Positions 38,007 through 46,503 of a stretch of 64,000 nt of DNA are shown here, piece after piece. Made by a program: the position numbers and the translations under genes. Origin of the DNA: Bradyrhizobium septentrionale (GTDB lineage Bacteria > Pseudomonadota > Alphaproteobacteria > Rhizobiales > Xanthobacteraceae); contig NZ_CP088285.1 in NCBI RefSeq assembly GCF_011516645.4, positions 7,706,501 to 7,770,500 of the forward strand, given 5' to 3'. The notes under the pieces were generated by a model. It did not search any database, was not told the origin of the DNA, and was given only the letters and a program-made list of their open reading frames with translations. The stretch's first letter is position 1, and each line of letters begins with the position of its first letter.

Positions 38007-38855
38007 TCAGACCACCGGCACTGGGTTCGTTGGCGTGCCGCCCATCCACTCCGGCAGCGCCGCGCCGTCGCGGTGCCGGCCGCCTGCACAGGCTGCGGCC
38101 CAGGCCGCGACCGCGCCGAACAACAGCGCCGCCGCAACCGAGAATGCGAGGATTACAGAGCTGCGCCGCGATCGCTGGATGGCGGTTTTGGCATCACCGA
38201 TGACACTGTCGACGCGCTTCTCGGCCTCGGCAGCGGGCAGACCGGTCGCGGCCGCGACCTGCTGGATCAGATAGCCGCGATCTTCGGTGCTGACGCCGCT
38301 GTGGCCGGAGCTGGTCAGCAGGATGCGGCCTGCCTCGGCCCGCTCGTAACCGATGTCGAGATTGGCCGGACGCCGCAGAGACCGGTACAGACGGTCGAGT
38401 TCGACGCTCAGCAACGGCTCCGCGGCCGTGGCAGCAGGCCGGCTCTGGACCGCCGGGCGCACGGCCGACAGGCCAACCAGCGCGATGATTGTCCCGCCCA
38501 CGATAACGGCGAGCGCCCAGGCGGTCAGCCCATGAAGTCCGTCGTTGCTTTCGACCACGTCGGCCAGCGTCGCGCCGATCACACGTTGCGTTCGGCCCGC
38601 GATGTAGCCGCCTACGCCAAAGCTCACCAGGGCCTGAAGGATCAGGAACAGCCCGGATAGCAGCGCGAGCGCAGCCGATGCATCACGCCACGATGGCGAG
38701 CTCGAACTCACACCCAATCCAACTGCTGCTCCGAAGCTGATCAGGATCAGCGACAAGGCCGAAGCGGCGAGCGCGCCCGCGAAAATCGGACTCCATTGCA
38801 GCCGCAAGCCGCCCTTATTGTCGACGACGTCGGCAACGCTTCGATCAGTGTCCAT
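38007..38855 (-). CDS. Hypothetical polytopic membrane protein (282 aa)
   Basis: From MDTDRSVADVVDNKGGLRLQ the protein has TM helices at about residues 25-50, 60-85 and 108-130, a long soluble middle with two helical repeats (LLSVELDRLYRSLRRPANLD, AEAEKRVDSVIGDAKTAIQR), and a last TM helix near 240-260. The family is not recognised. It lies seven bases after the 24-residue peptide gene and before the broken 73-codon gene, in one minus-strand run. Confidence 0.65.
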   Translation of the reverse strand: MDTDRSVADVVDNKGGLRLQWSPIFAGALAASALSLILISFGAAVGLGVSSSSPSWRDASAALALLSGLFLILQALVSFGVGGYIAGRTQRVIGATLADVVESNDGLHGLTAWALAVIVGGTIIALVGLSAVRPAVQSRPAATAAEPLLSVELDRLYRSLRRPANLDIGYERAEAGRILLTSSGHSGVSTEDRGYLIQQVAAATGLPAAEAEKRVDSVIGDAKTAIQRSRRSSVILAFSVAAALLFGAVAAWAAACAGGRHRDGAALPEWMGGTPTNPVPVV

Positions 38856-38862
38856 GATGCGC

Positions 38863-38937
38863 CTACCGCAATCCAAAGAACGACAGTACCGCAAGAATGA
38901 CCACGATCAGTCCGACCAGATAAATCAACTGGTTCAT
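38863..38937 (-). CDS. Small membrane peptide (24 aa)
   Basis: AGGAGGCTTGC precedes ATG 38937. The product MNQLIYLVGLIVVILAVLSF with a FGLR end is one TM helix. The perfect ribosome site and tight spacing to the next gene support it as real. The function is unknown. Confidence 0.7.
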   Translation of the reverse strand: MNQLIYLVGLIVVILAVLSFFGLR

Positions 38938-39029
38938 GCAAGCCTCCTCCGCTTAATTCCGTCCAGACAATCTGGCCGAGAAGCCAAAGTTCCTAGCTGT
39001 ACGAGCAGGCACATGCGTTGCGGACCACG

Positions 39030-39059
39030 AAAAAGGGCCCCGCCGAAGCGAGGCCCTCG
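39030..39059 (-). terminator. Intrinsic terminator after the 82-residue gene
   Basis: On the minus strand GAGGGCC pairs with GGCCCTT, followed by TTTTT (39034-39030). It lies 30 bases past the stop at 39090. Confidence 0.7.
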
Positions 39060-39089
39060 TTGTTTACCGCAAGATGTGCTCGGGACTTG

Positions 39090-39338
39090 CTAGTCGTCCC
39101 AGTCACGATCGCGGATCATGAAGCCGCGGTCCCGGTAGTAGTCCCGATGATGGTTATACCAGCCGCGGTGCCAGCCACGGTCGTGCTCCCGGTACACGAT
39201 GCGCGGGCCACCATATCGATCGCCGTAGTAGCCGTGGCCGCCGCCGATGTAGACGCCCACACCCTGCGCGCTGGCAATGGTCGGTGCCGCTATCGAGAGT
39301 GCCGCAGCCGCGGCAAGAGCGTAAGTAAGCTTCGTCAT
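39090..39338 (-). CDS. Secreted Gly/Tyr/His/Arg-rich protein (82 aa)
   Basis: GGAGCATGCC precedes ATG 39338. The signal peptide (MTKLTYALAAAAALSIAAPT, cleaved after IASAQ) is followed by a low-complexity part rich in Gly, Tyr, His, Arg and Asp (GGGHGYYGDRYGG, HHRDYYRDRG). It is probably periplasmic or exported. Such proteins are common in Bradyrhizobium; the role is unknown. Confidence 0.75.
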   Translation of the reverse strand: MTKLTYALAAAAALSIAAPTIASAQGVGVYIGGGHGYYGDRYGGPRIVYREHDRGWHRGWYNHHRDYYRDRGFMIRDRDWDD

Positions 39339-39440
39339 GGCATGCTCCTTTCTACTGCACCGAGATAACGATCGGCGTCCGCGCATGTTGCAGGAACACG
39401 ATCGGAACTTTCCTGAACAGCTATTCAGCCTGATGCAGGG

Positions 39441-39516
39441 TGGCGGGAGCGCCACGCCTCGAACCTGGAGCCTCCGGCTTTGGAGACCGGCGCTCGTCCA
39501 CTCGAGCTTCACTCCC
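39441..39516 (-). tRNA. tRNA-Trp-like (CCA anticodon), divergent
   Basis: The 76 bases fold fully: acceptor GGGAGTG with CGCTCCC (7 pairs, one G-T), discriminator G, encoded CCA, D-stem GCTC/GAGC with GG in the loop, anticodon stem CCGGT/GCCGG with loop CTCCAAA (anticodon CCA), 5-base variable loop, T-stem CCAGG/CGTGG with one mismatch and loop TTCGAGG. The anticodon and G73 agree with tryptophan. It differs clearly from ordinary rhizobial tRNA-Trp. Confidence 0.65.
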
Positions 39517-39520
39517 GAAT

Positions 39521-39608
39521 TGGTCCCGCCTGTCGGAATCGAACTGAGCGTCCCCGGGTCCACAACCCGGTGTCCGGTGCGGTACCGCCTCCACCGCGGA
39601 ATCACGGG
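39521..39608 (-). pseudogene. tRNA-His-like remnant (GTG anticodon)
   Basis: A perfect anticodon stem CCGGG/CCCGG with loop TTGTGGA, a T-loop TTCGATT, and a terminal ACCA lie four bases from the tRNA-Trp-like gene, same strand. The acceptor stem is only partly paired, the T-stem is weak, and the gap between the D and anticodon stems is too long. A degenerate or non-standard tRNA. Confidence 0.4.
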
Positions 39609-40085
39609 CCGTGAAAATTTTGCCAGACGTCTCCGCGCTCGCTCGAAAGTCGATGACTGAGCGCATCGCTTGGCACGTTTCCCGCGCCGGCGCGGTCTCC
39701 GTCGGATCAATCGCTGCCCGCCACGGACTGAGATTCGAGGGATCGTACGAGCCTCTCAGGAGTTGGCCGAGGCAACCTGTCGAGGTGAGCGAATGGCATC
39801 CAACCGGTCGTGCTGGCTGCCACGGATGTATCGCAGGTTTGTGACAATTCAGCCGGAGAGCGCTGATCAGCAAGCGATTGGGCGCCCTTCCGCTCGCGCT
39901 GGGGGCGAGATAAGTTTGCTTTCGTTTTCGGCGATAACGCTTAACGCGTGTGGAACGTGTCCGGCGACGTCAAGACCAACATCCTTTGCGGCCAGCGTCA
40001 TCGATCGAGCTAGCATCGATGGCATGCGGTCCGCGTCAAGGCGCGGCACAGGAGCACGCGCGAGCGCGATAACAAGGAAGGTACG
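39609..40085. other. Stretch without a supported gene
   Basis: No frame has a ribosome site plus plausible composition. The last 20 bases carry the AAGGAAGG ribosome site of the RTX fragment. Confidence 0.45.
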
Positions 40086-40304
40086 ATGGCGACTTGCGAT
40101 GGAACATCCGGGAACGACGTCATCGTCGGCGGCGACGACAATCACGTTGTCAATGGGTTTGGTGGCGACGACAATCTGTCAGGCGGCATCGGTATCGACT
40201 CGATCTACGGCGGCGATGGAAACGATGTCGTGTACACGTCGGTCTGGTTGAACAACGCAACCGCGAGCACGGTCACCGCGGCGAATTTCTCGATCGTGAG
40301 CTAG
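40086..40304 (+). CDS. Short RTX-repeat protein or fragment (72 aa)
   Basis: AAGGAAGG precedes ATG 40086. The product begins MATCDGTSGNDVIVGGDDNH, close to the start of the large RTX protein, holds two or three nonapeptide calcium-binding repeats (GGDDNLSGG, GGDGNDVVY) and stops after NFSIVS. It may be a truncated RTX gene. The methyltransferase start lies eight bases after its stop. Confidence 0.6.
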   Translation: MATCDGTSGNDVIVGGDDNHVVNGFGGDDNLSGGIGIDSIYGGDGNDVVYTSVWLNNATASTVTAANFSIVS

Positions 40305-40312
40305 GCCCTCCG

Positions 40313-41134
40313 GTGACCAATCAGACCGCTCTCGACGCCGACAACATGGAATTCTGGCAGCACGTCTGCGGGACGAAGGCGGCGAAACTCTATGGTTACG
40401 AGGGCTCCGACGCGGTTTCGATCGGCAATTTCGACCGATGGTTTTTCCAGTATTATCCCTATCTGCGGCGCTTCATCCCGTTCGATCAACTGGCGGGAAA
40501 GTCCGTTCTCGAGATCGGCCTTGGTTACGGTTCGGTGTCGCAGGCCGTTGCGGCCGCGGGCGCGCAATTGACCGGCCTCGACATTGCGGCCGGTCCCGTC
40601 AACTGGTTGCGCCATCGACTTGCGCTGGCCGGCTTGCCGGGGCAAGCGATCCAGGGCTCAGCCCTCGATATTCCGTTCCCTGAAGGCAACTTCGACCACG
40701 TCGTGACGATCGGCTGCCTTCATCACACCGGAGATCTGAAGAAAGCGATTTCAGAGGTGCACCGGGTCCTTCGTCCCGGGGGAACGGCAATCATCATGGT
40801 CTACAGCGCGACGAGCCATCTGCGCTGGCTGAAACACCCCGCCGAGACCTGGCGCTATGTCAGGTCGGTTGCCGCCGGGAGTGACGAGCCGCTCGCCCTC
40901 GACAAGCATGGCCGGGCCGACTTCGACGCCGCCCCTGATGGACGCGTCGCGCCGGAAGTCGTGCTTGCCTCAAAGACCGCATTCTCGCGCATGTTGAACG
41001 CATTCAAGAAGCACACGATCCGTCGCACCAATGTGCCGGATCATCCGATTGTCGGCCTCATTCCGCGCGACTGGCGAGTTCAGACCGAAGGCCGGCTGTT
41101 CGGAACTGATCTCTATGCGACCGCGCGGAAGTAG
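40313..41134 (+). CDS. Class I SAM-dependent methyltransferase
   Basis: The 273-residue protein has motif I VLEIGLGYGSVSQ (about residues 65-77), LTGLDIAAG, and the later motifs FDHVVTIGCLHH and HRVLRPGGTAIIM of Methyltransf_11. GTG 40313 or ATG 40346 could be the start. The acceptor is unknown. The C-terminal part (RRTNVPDHPIVGLIPRDW) is specific to this subgroup. Confidence 0.82.
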   Translation: MTNQTALDADNMEFWQHVCGTKAAKLYGYEGSDAVSIGNFDRWFFQYYPYLRRFIPFDQLAGKSVLEIGLGYGSVSQAVAAAGAQLTGLDIAAGPVNWLRHRLALAGLPGQAIQGSALDIPFPEGNFDHVVTIGCLHHTGDLKKAISEVHRVLRPGGTAIIMVYSATSHLRWLKHPAETWRYVRSVAAGSDEPLALDKHGRADFDAAPDGRVAPEVVLASKTAFSRMLNAFKKHTIRRTNVPDHPIVGLIPRDWRVQTEGRLFGTDLYATARK

Positions 41135-41207
41135 GACCGCAGCGACTGTCCCCCCCTATACCAGGATTATCTGCACGGCCCTCGGGCCATGCCGGTGCCT
41201 CCCCTCG

Positions 41208-41429
41208 TCACAGCCTCAGGCATCGAAACAATTGCGCGAGCGCGGTGTTGGCAGATTGGGCGCGGCGTTCGAGGACCTCGGCCGCGGTGGCGTAATTGCG
41301 CGCTAGTATCTGCAGCGCGCGGCGCGCGTCCGGCAGCGTGGATTGCTTCGCCATCTCCAGGCACTGGTGCTCGAAGTAGCGAAGCTCCTCAAGTTCGGTC
41401 ATTGCGATTCGTCCGATTAGGTTCTGCAT
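41208..41429 (-). CDS. Small helical protein (73 aa)
   Basis: From MQNLIGRIAMTELEELRYFE the whole protein reads as two helices (LEMAKQST, RRALQILARNYATAAEVLER). It is probably a conserved Bradyrhizobium protein. ATG 41390 (MTELEEL) is another possible start. Confidence 0.6.
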   Translation of the reverse strand: MQNLIGRIAMTELEELRYFEHQCLEMAKQSTLPDARRALQILARNYATAAEVLERRAQSANTALAQLFRCLRL

Positions 41430-41686
41430 TGTCGAACTCACTGCGCCCGCGACCTAGTGAAAGTTTGGCAAGATTGTTGCGGGGGCCGGACTATCTGGTC
41501 CGAGTGTTTCTGGATGCATGATTTGATAATCACCGCTCCGTGACCGGCCCGCCCCGAGTTGCGCAGATCGACAAGTGCGCCTGATCGCTTTGGGATATCG
41601 GAGCCTTGCCTCGCACGCATCGTTGCGAGACATTTCATTGGAGCGGGCCGCGGCCGGCGCGGCATCGATTTGGCTTTGTTGAACAG

Positions 41687-41905
41687 ATGAAGAAGCGCGA
41701 TTGGGCCTTCGTGGCCGCCTGTGTGGCAGGTGCCGTGCTGTTCGGTGTCTGGAGCTTCCAGATGGGTCTCGCGTTTCATCGATCCCGACAGGGCGCGACC
41801 GATCTCTCCAGTTCGCAGCGGCGTAGCCAGGACGGCGCCTCCGCGCGCAGCCCGGCCCGGCTGCAGGCCGACGACGGCGATGAGCAGGCCGGGCAGCCGC
41901 GATAG
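41687..41905 (+). CDS. Small membrane protein (72 aa)
   Basis: MKKRDWAFVAACVAGAVLFG forms an N-terminal TM helix. The rest is polar and low-complexity. The start at 41687 has only a weak ribosome site. The function is unknown. Confidence 0.45.
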   Translation: MKKRDWAFVAACVAGAVLFGVWSFQMGLAFHRSRQGATDLSSSQRRSQDGASARSPARLQADDGDEQAGQPR

Positions 41906-41942
41906 CGGAGCACTCGCGGTCTTCACCGCACGTCGCCCCGGA

Positions 41943-42416
41943 TTAGGCCCAGGCAAGACCGGGTATGACAGCGGCGTCCTCCTCGTCGGTGCTCGCGCGC
42001 GTGGACCGCTTGCGGCGGATGGTGTCGCTTGCGCGACGGTGACGGATATCGAGCCTGCGCAGCGCCGTCGGCAGACGCCGCAGCATCCAGCTGATCGAAT
42101 CGATCGCCTGGCGGACGACGGCCAGCACGGTCGCCGCGCGCGTGAAGAAGCCGATCAGGAAGATCATCGAGAAAATGTCGATATAGGCCAGCACATCGCC
42201 AACCAGCATCAACTCGGGAGGAAGCGGAATCCGGTGCCAATAGGCGCCGATCAAGATGACGACCGGGATCAGCGCAATCAGCTTGCGCAGCGTCAGCCGG
42301 TCGAGCAAGGCAGCGAGCTCCACCACCAGAACCTGCCAGAGCCAGTCGCCAAACGCGGCCGGCCTGTCAATCGTCCAAGTTTGCCAGATTCGTTTCCACA
42401 TTGCGGCGTCAGCCAT
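41943..42416 (-). CDS. Hypothetical membrane protein (157 aa)
   Basis: The protein has an amphipathic N-terminus with several Trp, then hydrophobic helices (LIALIPVVILIGAYW, ELMLVGDVLAYIDIFSMIFL) and a basic C-terminal tail (RRLDIRHRRASDTIRRKRS). The family is not recognised. Confidence 0.6.
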   Translation of the reverse strand: MADAAMWKRIWQTWTIDRPAAFGDWLWQVLVVELAALLDRLTLRKLIALIPVVILIGAYWHRIPLPPELMLVGDVLAYIDIFSMIFLIGFFTRAATVLAVVRQAIDSISWMLRRLPTALRRLDIRHRRASDTIRRKRSTRASTDEEDAAVIPGLAWA

Positions 42417-42452
42417 CCCTCGGGTGCAAGACTCGGGTGCAAGACCGGCACG

Positions 42453-42617
42453 CTACGACTTCGACGAGGCCCCGCCTGCGTCGCCCTCGACCGCCCCGCC
42501 TTCCACGTCGGTGGAACCGGCCGATGGAAAGATGCGCTCGTAGTTCGCCCGGGCCTCGCGGATCAGACGCGCGCGCTCCCGTTCAGACTTCGAGACAAAC
42601 CTGATGATCTCGCCCAT
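42453..42617 (-). CDS. Small conserved rhizobial protein (54 aa)
   Basis: GGAGAACAC precedes ATG 42617. The N-terminal MGEIIRFVSKSERERARLIR is a helix seen in a widespread small rhizobial protein, as recalled. The tail is acidic and Gly-rich. The function is unknown. Confidence 0.7.
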   Translation of the reverse strand: MGEIIRFVSKSERERARLIREARANYERIFPSAGSTDVEGGAVEGDAGGASSKS

Positions 42618-42701
42618 GTGTTCTCCAAGGGGGTAACTATCCGTCCACTAGCAATGCAATCATCGTGCCTGACGACCGCAAGGCCTGCGTCCTGGCGCCT
42701 C

Positions 42702-42962
42702 TCAGCGGATCGCCCGCGGCGCCATCCGCTGCTGGCTGAACGCGACGCGCGGGTTGACGCCGCAATAGGCATCGCGGCCTGACGCCGCCGCCTGGCACTG
42801 CTGGTAGGTCTGGTACCCGCAGTAGCCGGGATACCCCTCCTGCTTGCCCTGGATGCACCACGGATAATCATAGGGATCGGCGACCGCCGGCGATGCGGAG
42901 CCGACAATCCAGCTCGTTCCGAGCGCCGCAAACGCCAGAATTGCCCAATTCGTCCTGCGCAT
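42702..42962 (-). CDS. DUF3551 protein, secreted
   Basis: From MRRTNWAILAFAALGTSWIV the protein has a signal peptide (cut after AVA), then the DUF3551 core YPWCIQGKQEGYPGYCGY with QQCQAAASGRDAYCGVN, holding four conserved cysteines. Such proteins are abundant in Bradyrhizobium; the role is unknown. GGAAGCAGGATC precedes the start. Confidence 0.85.
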   Translation of the reverse strand: MRRTNWAILAFAALGTSWIVGSASPAVADPYDYPWCIQGKQEGYPGYCGYQTYQQCQAAASGRDAYCGVNPRVAFSQQRMAPRAIR

Positions 42963-43119
42963 GATCCTGCTTCCTTCCTCAATCGGCACCCAGCTACTGA
43001 TGTAGGTACGCCGGCGAGATGTGCGAGGTTTCCGGTCGCCGCCTCAAGAAGCTGTGAGCAAGAGTTGTAAGGAAGGTTCAAGACCCCTTTTCAGCATGAA
43101 CGGGGCCGGCTGATCCGGG

Positions 43120-43380
43120 ATGGCTATGAGAACAAGGGTATCAAGAGCTTCCTCGGCAGGCCAAGTCAAAGGAGTTGTTCGCCAAGGAGGCCTCTTGAAG
43201 AACCAGCAGGAGTACTTCGCGGTGACCGCGAGCATCTTCCTTGCCAGCAAGGATTCCGGGCACGAGCCCTACACGCGCGCCATGCTCAAGGAAAAGATGC
43301 CGGACTATTACAAGTATGTCGTCGGCCTGTTCGGCGCCGATCCCGAAGAAACCAGCGTCACGCCGGTCGCCCCCCGCTAA
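43120..43380 (+). pseudogene. Probable 3' remnant of a larger gene
   Basis: The part from KNQQEYFAVTASIFLASKDS to DYYKYVVGLFGADPEE looks like the C-terminal end of a larger metal-dependent peptidase-like protein (EYFAVTA-type segments come after the metal site). The first 25 residues are unlike it. Another frame upstream (LIRDGYENKGIKSFLG) may be the preceding part, implying a frameshift near 43150. Identity is uncertain. Confidence 0.4.
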
Positions 43381-43396
43381 CTGAGTTCAGGACCGC

Positions 43397-43442
43397 ACAA
43401 AAAACACGAGGCCCGGTGTGCCTAGGAGCCCGGGCCTCGTGT
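43397..43442 (-). terminator. Intrinsic terminator of the 3-hydroxybutyryl-CoA dehydrogenase gene
   Basis: ACACGAGGCCCGG (43404-43416) pairs perfectly with CCGGGCCTCGTGT (43430-43442), followed by TTTTTT on the minus strand. It lies 105 bases past the dehydrogenase stop. Confidence 0.75.
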
Positions 43443-43546
43443 CTGATGTCCCCCGCCTCACGTGGCGGATCAGAGGTCTGCGTGTACGTCAGGTCACAGG
43501 CGCGATCCATCCCGGATGACTACGGTGTTCGTCACGTGGCGCGACC

Positions 43547-44398
43547 TTACTTGCTGTAGCTGTAGAACCCCTGCCCGGTCTTGCGGCCGAGATGGCCGGC
43601 ATCGACCATCTCCTTCAGCAGCGGCGCCGGCCGGTATTTGGGGTCGTTGAAGCCGGTGTAGAACACCTCCATCACCGACAGCATGGTGTCGAGCCCGATC
43701 AGGTCGGCAAGCGCGAGCGGACCGATCGGATGGTTGCAGCCGAGCTTCATGCCGGCATCGATCTCCTCGGCGGTCGCAATGCCTTCCTGCAGCGCGAAGA
43801 TCGCCTCGTTGATCATCGGGCACAGGATGCGGTTGACCGCAAAGCCCGGGCTGTTCTTCGCCGTGATCGCGACCTTGCCGACGCGCTTGGCGAAGGCTTC
43901 GGCCTTGGCGACGGTGTCGTCGGAGGTCTGCAAGCCGCGGATCAATTCGAGCAGCGCCATCACCGGGACCGGATTGAAGAAGTGCATCCCGATGAAGCGA
44001 TCAGGACGATCGGTGGAGGCCGCCAGGCGGGTGATCGAGATCGACGAGGTGTTGGTCGCAACCAGCGTGCTCGGCTTCAGCCCGGCGCAGAGATCCTTCA
44101 GGATCTTGATCTTCAGCTCCTCGTTCTCGGTCGCGGCTTCGATCACGAGATCGCAGGCGGCAAGCTTCGACTTGTCGGTGGTCGCGTTGATGCGCCCGAG
44201 CGTCGCGTCGCGATCGGCGGCCGTCATCTTCTCCTTCGCGACCAGGCGATCGAGGCTGGTCCCGACCGTCTTCAGGCCGCGCTGCACCGCCGCGTCGGAG
44301 ATATCCACCATGGTGACAGCAAGCCCCGCCGCCGCGCAGATCTGCGCGATGCCGTTGCCCATGGTTCCGGCGCCGATGATGCCAACCGTCTCGATCAT
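43547..44398 (-). CDS. 3-hydroxybutyryl-CoA dehydrogenase
   Basis: The 283-residue protein has the NAD-binding [14 protein letters not shown] at residues 6-19, the signature [15 protein letters not shown] (with the catalytic His), and the C-terminal [10 protein letters not shown] ... [16 protein letters not shown]. It oxidises (S)-3-hydroxybutyryl-CoA to acetoacetyl-CoA in butyrate or polyhydroxybutyrate metabolism. The electron transfer flavoprotein genes often found upstream are absent here. Confidence 0.93.
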   Translation of the reverse strand: MIETVGIIGAGTMGNGIAQICAAAGLAVTMVDISDAAVQRGLKTVGTSLDRLVAKEKMTAADRDATLGRINATTDKSKLAACDLVIEAATENEELKIKILKDLCAGLKPSTLVATNTSSISITRLAASTDRPDRFIGMHFFNPVPVMALLELIRGLQTSDDTVAKAEAFAKRVGKVAITAKNSPGFAVNRILCPMINEAIFALQEGIATAEEIDAGMKLGCNHPIGPLALADLIGLDTMLSVMEVFYTGFNDPKYRPAPLLKEMVDAGHLGRKTGQGFYSYSK

Positions 44399-44534
44399 TG
44401 TGTCAGTCCTTCCCGTCGCTTGCGCCGCCGCGCGGCTGCATCGTCAAAACGGCGGACCGAAAGTCCGCGGATGGCGCATGCATAGCAGTCCGGTCGAGCG
44501 GCCGATACAGGGGGTACCGGTATTCTGGTGATGA

Positions 44535-44726
44535 CTATTCCGGGCGCGGCGGGACCGGTCGCCGTGGCGGGACGGCCGCGCGCGACGGCACCTCGGTCCG
44601 TGACGGCTCGGAGGCGCGCGACGGCTCGAATACGCGATTGAGTCGCACGATCCACCAGGCCACCCGCCCGTAGCTGCGGCGCAGCGCCGGTACGATACCC
44701 TCATCAATATCTTGCTGCCGATCCAT
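44535..44726 (-). CDS. Hypothetical protein with proline-rich tail (63 aa)
   Basis: From MDRQQDIDEGIVPALRRSYG there is a Trp-containing helix (GRVAWWIVRLNRVFEP), then a Pro, Ser and Arg-rich tail with repeats of the form EPSR. It is a weak call: composition only, no ribosome site. Confidence 0.3.
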   Translation of the reverse strand: MDRQQDIDEGIVPALRRSYGRVAWWIVRLNRVFEPSRASEPSRTEVPSRAAVPPRRPVPPRPE

Positions 44727-44950
44727 GGTCGCTATCGCTAGCGTACATCCTTGAAGGAACGGTGTGATGAGATCACGCGCTGGGTGGCCCGCCGGTAGGG
44801 ATTTGGCAACCATTCCGTCCCGATTCTCGGCAAAGGCCCCGTGGGCCGGATGCTACAAAACCCACAGCTGTGACGTTCAGCACCTTTCCACGCAGGGGTG
44901 TCGATTGCTAAATTGCCGCCATCGGACGTCTCGGAAACGCTGAGGGTACG

Positions 44951-45202
44951 GTGTTTCGATTATTTCGACGCTGGAAGACGAGCAAGCTGGCGTTGGCTTG
45001 CCCGAGCTGCAAGGAAATCGCGTCGCCTCAACTGTTCCGGCGCGGACGATATTTGCATGGCGACACGCCGCTTCGCTGCGAGCGCTGTGGCACGGTATCG
45101 CTGACGACGCTTTGGCGTTTCGAGGGCTTGGCTCATGGCCCCGCGGCTGCTGGCTGCGAGGGATCCAGACCCGCCTTCTCGCCGCAGCAGCGCGCGACCT
45201 GA
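44951..45202 (+). CDS. Putative zinc-ribbon protein (83 aa)
   Basis: MFRLFRRWKTSKLALACPSC carries CPSC and, about 26 residues later, CERC, a zinc-ribbon layout. The basic start and low-complexity tail are unusual. The function is unknown. Confidence 0.5.
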   Translation: MFRLFRRWKTSKLALACPSCKEIASPQLFRRGRYLHGDTPLRCERCGTVSLTTLWRFEGLAHGPAAAGCEGSRPAFSPQQRAT

Positions 45203-45348
45203 GCCGGCGGACGCCGGTAGTCTCCCGGATTGCACATGGACGGGCTCGCGGCGCAGCATTGCCAAGTCGGCTGCGGCTCGCATTTTGTTGATCGAATTTT
45301 CGAGAGGACGCCGCGACTTACAGGAATTGGACGACGAGGGCTACGCCC

Positions 45349-45492
45349 ATGCTTGCCGAGAAATTCATTCTGTTGCTCGAGACGTTGCTTAACGGCCAGA
45401 CCCATTCCGACGGAAGCCCGCGTGTGGTGAGCACGTCGCCCCACATCCCGGTCAAGCTTCCGCGCGGAAGCCAAGGCAACGCTCCTCGCTAA
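45349..45492 (+). CDS. Small conserved protein (47 aa)
   Basis: The product starts MLAEKFILLLETLLNGQTHS and then reads DGSPRVVSTSPHIPVKLPRG. It is a known type of short Bradyrhizobium protein, as recalled from memory. An N-terminal hydrophobic helix is followed by a basic tail. The function is unknown. Confidence 0.6.
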   Translation: MLAEKFILLLETLLNGQTHSDGSPRVVSTSPHIPVKLPRGSQGNAPR

Positions 45493-45594
45493 GCCTGCTG
45501 GCGGCGGGTCAGGCCTTGTTGCGGTACGCGTGAGCAACGTTGCCGGCGGTTGACCGCAGCGATCCACGGAGCTCGTTGGCACGGTGGGCGCCGC

Positions 45595-45646
45595 GCCCGT
45601 GAACCAGCTCATAGTTGGCCGCCCGTGAACCAGCTCATAGTTGGCA
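45595..45646. repeat. 26-bp tandem duplication
   Basis: Two adjacent copies of a 26-base unit (GCCCGTGAACCAGCTCATAG plus TTGGC and one base) differ at one position. It lies just before the 67-residue membrane protein. Confidence 0.85.
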
Positions 45647-45692
45647 AAGGCTGAGCCGCGCTACACCGCGTCGGCAACAACGCGGTGTCGCC

Positions 45693-45896
45693 ATGCAGAG
45701 CAAGACCGATTTCGTGAGCATCGTTGTGGCGGTCTGCGTTGCTGCCTACGCAGCGATCATGCTTGCCTATCTTGCTCAATACGATCTCGGCCTCTCCACC
45801 GCGCAGACGCGTCATCTCTCGGTGCTGGCAGCGCTCGTCCTCGCGCTGCCGATCGTGGTGGATTTCCTGCGCGCAGGATCCGGCACCGCCAGCTGA
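45693..45896 (+). CDS. Small membrane protein (67 aa)
   Basis: MQSKTDFVSIVVAVCVAAYA starts the first TM helix. A second lies at about residues 42-60 (LSVLAALVLALPIVVDF). The function is unknown. Confidence 0.55.
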   Translation: MQSKTDFVSIVVAVCVAAYAAIMLAYLAQYDLGLSTAQTRHLSVLAALVLALPIVVDFLRAGSGTAS

Positions 45897-46023
45897 CGCG
45901 GATATCGGCACGCCTGCCCGTGCAGATCTCGCCGCCTCAAGCTCACCCGCGCAACATAGCGTTAGGTGAAACGGCGCGAATCAGCGTTACTTTGCAACTG
46001 ATCACTTCGTGGGATTTGGCGGC

Positions 46024-46293
46024 ATGACCCAGCCCGACGTCTTGGATCAGAAAATTCTTGATCAGAAGATTCTGGATCGGAATATTCGCGAGCTGCAGGA
46101 ATGGCTGCGCAAGGCCTGGCAGCAGCTTGCGGACCCCTCGCTCACCGCCTTCTCCCGCCGCGAATTGCGCAACCAGATGAAGCAGTGCAGTGCCGATTTG
46201 CGCACGCAGCTGCAGGCTGCCGAACGAGCGCCGAGACAGCCTGCATCGCCTGCAAGAAAGTTCGCCAAACCGGAGCTGCGGATACTCGCGTAG
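46024..46293 (+). CDS. Hypothetical helical protein (89 aa)
   Basis: MTQPDVLDQKILDQKILDRN starts with three near-copies of LDQKI, then a charged helix (ELQEWLRKAWQQLADPSL) and a basic tail. The family is not recognised. Confidence 0.5.
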   Translation: MTQPDVLDQKILDQKILDRNIRELQEWLRKAWQQLADPSLTAFSRRELRNQMKQCSADLRTQLQAAERAPRQPASPARKFAKPELRILA

Positions 46294-46503
46294 AGATTGA
46301 TGCCGTGATGCGGGCGTCCGCGAACCGCGCCTCCGATTGCCACAACAGCCCGCGCGCCAAAATGCCGCGATCTCCTGCTGCATGCGCGCCATTCGCACGC
46401 TTTGCTTGTGCAGGGACGCCCGACAGGGCACAGCAAAGCCGCGCCGGTATGCCTATATAGGGCGTCGTGCAGCGGCCGACGCCGCCCAAGCTCAGGGACT
46501 CCC

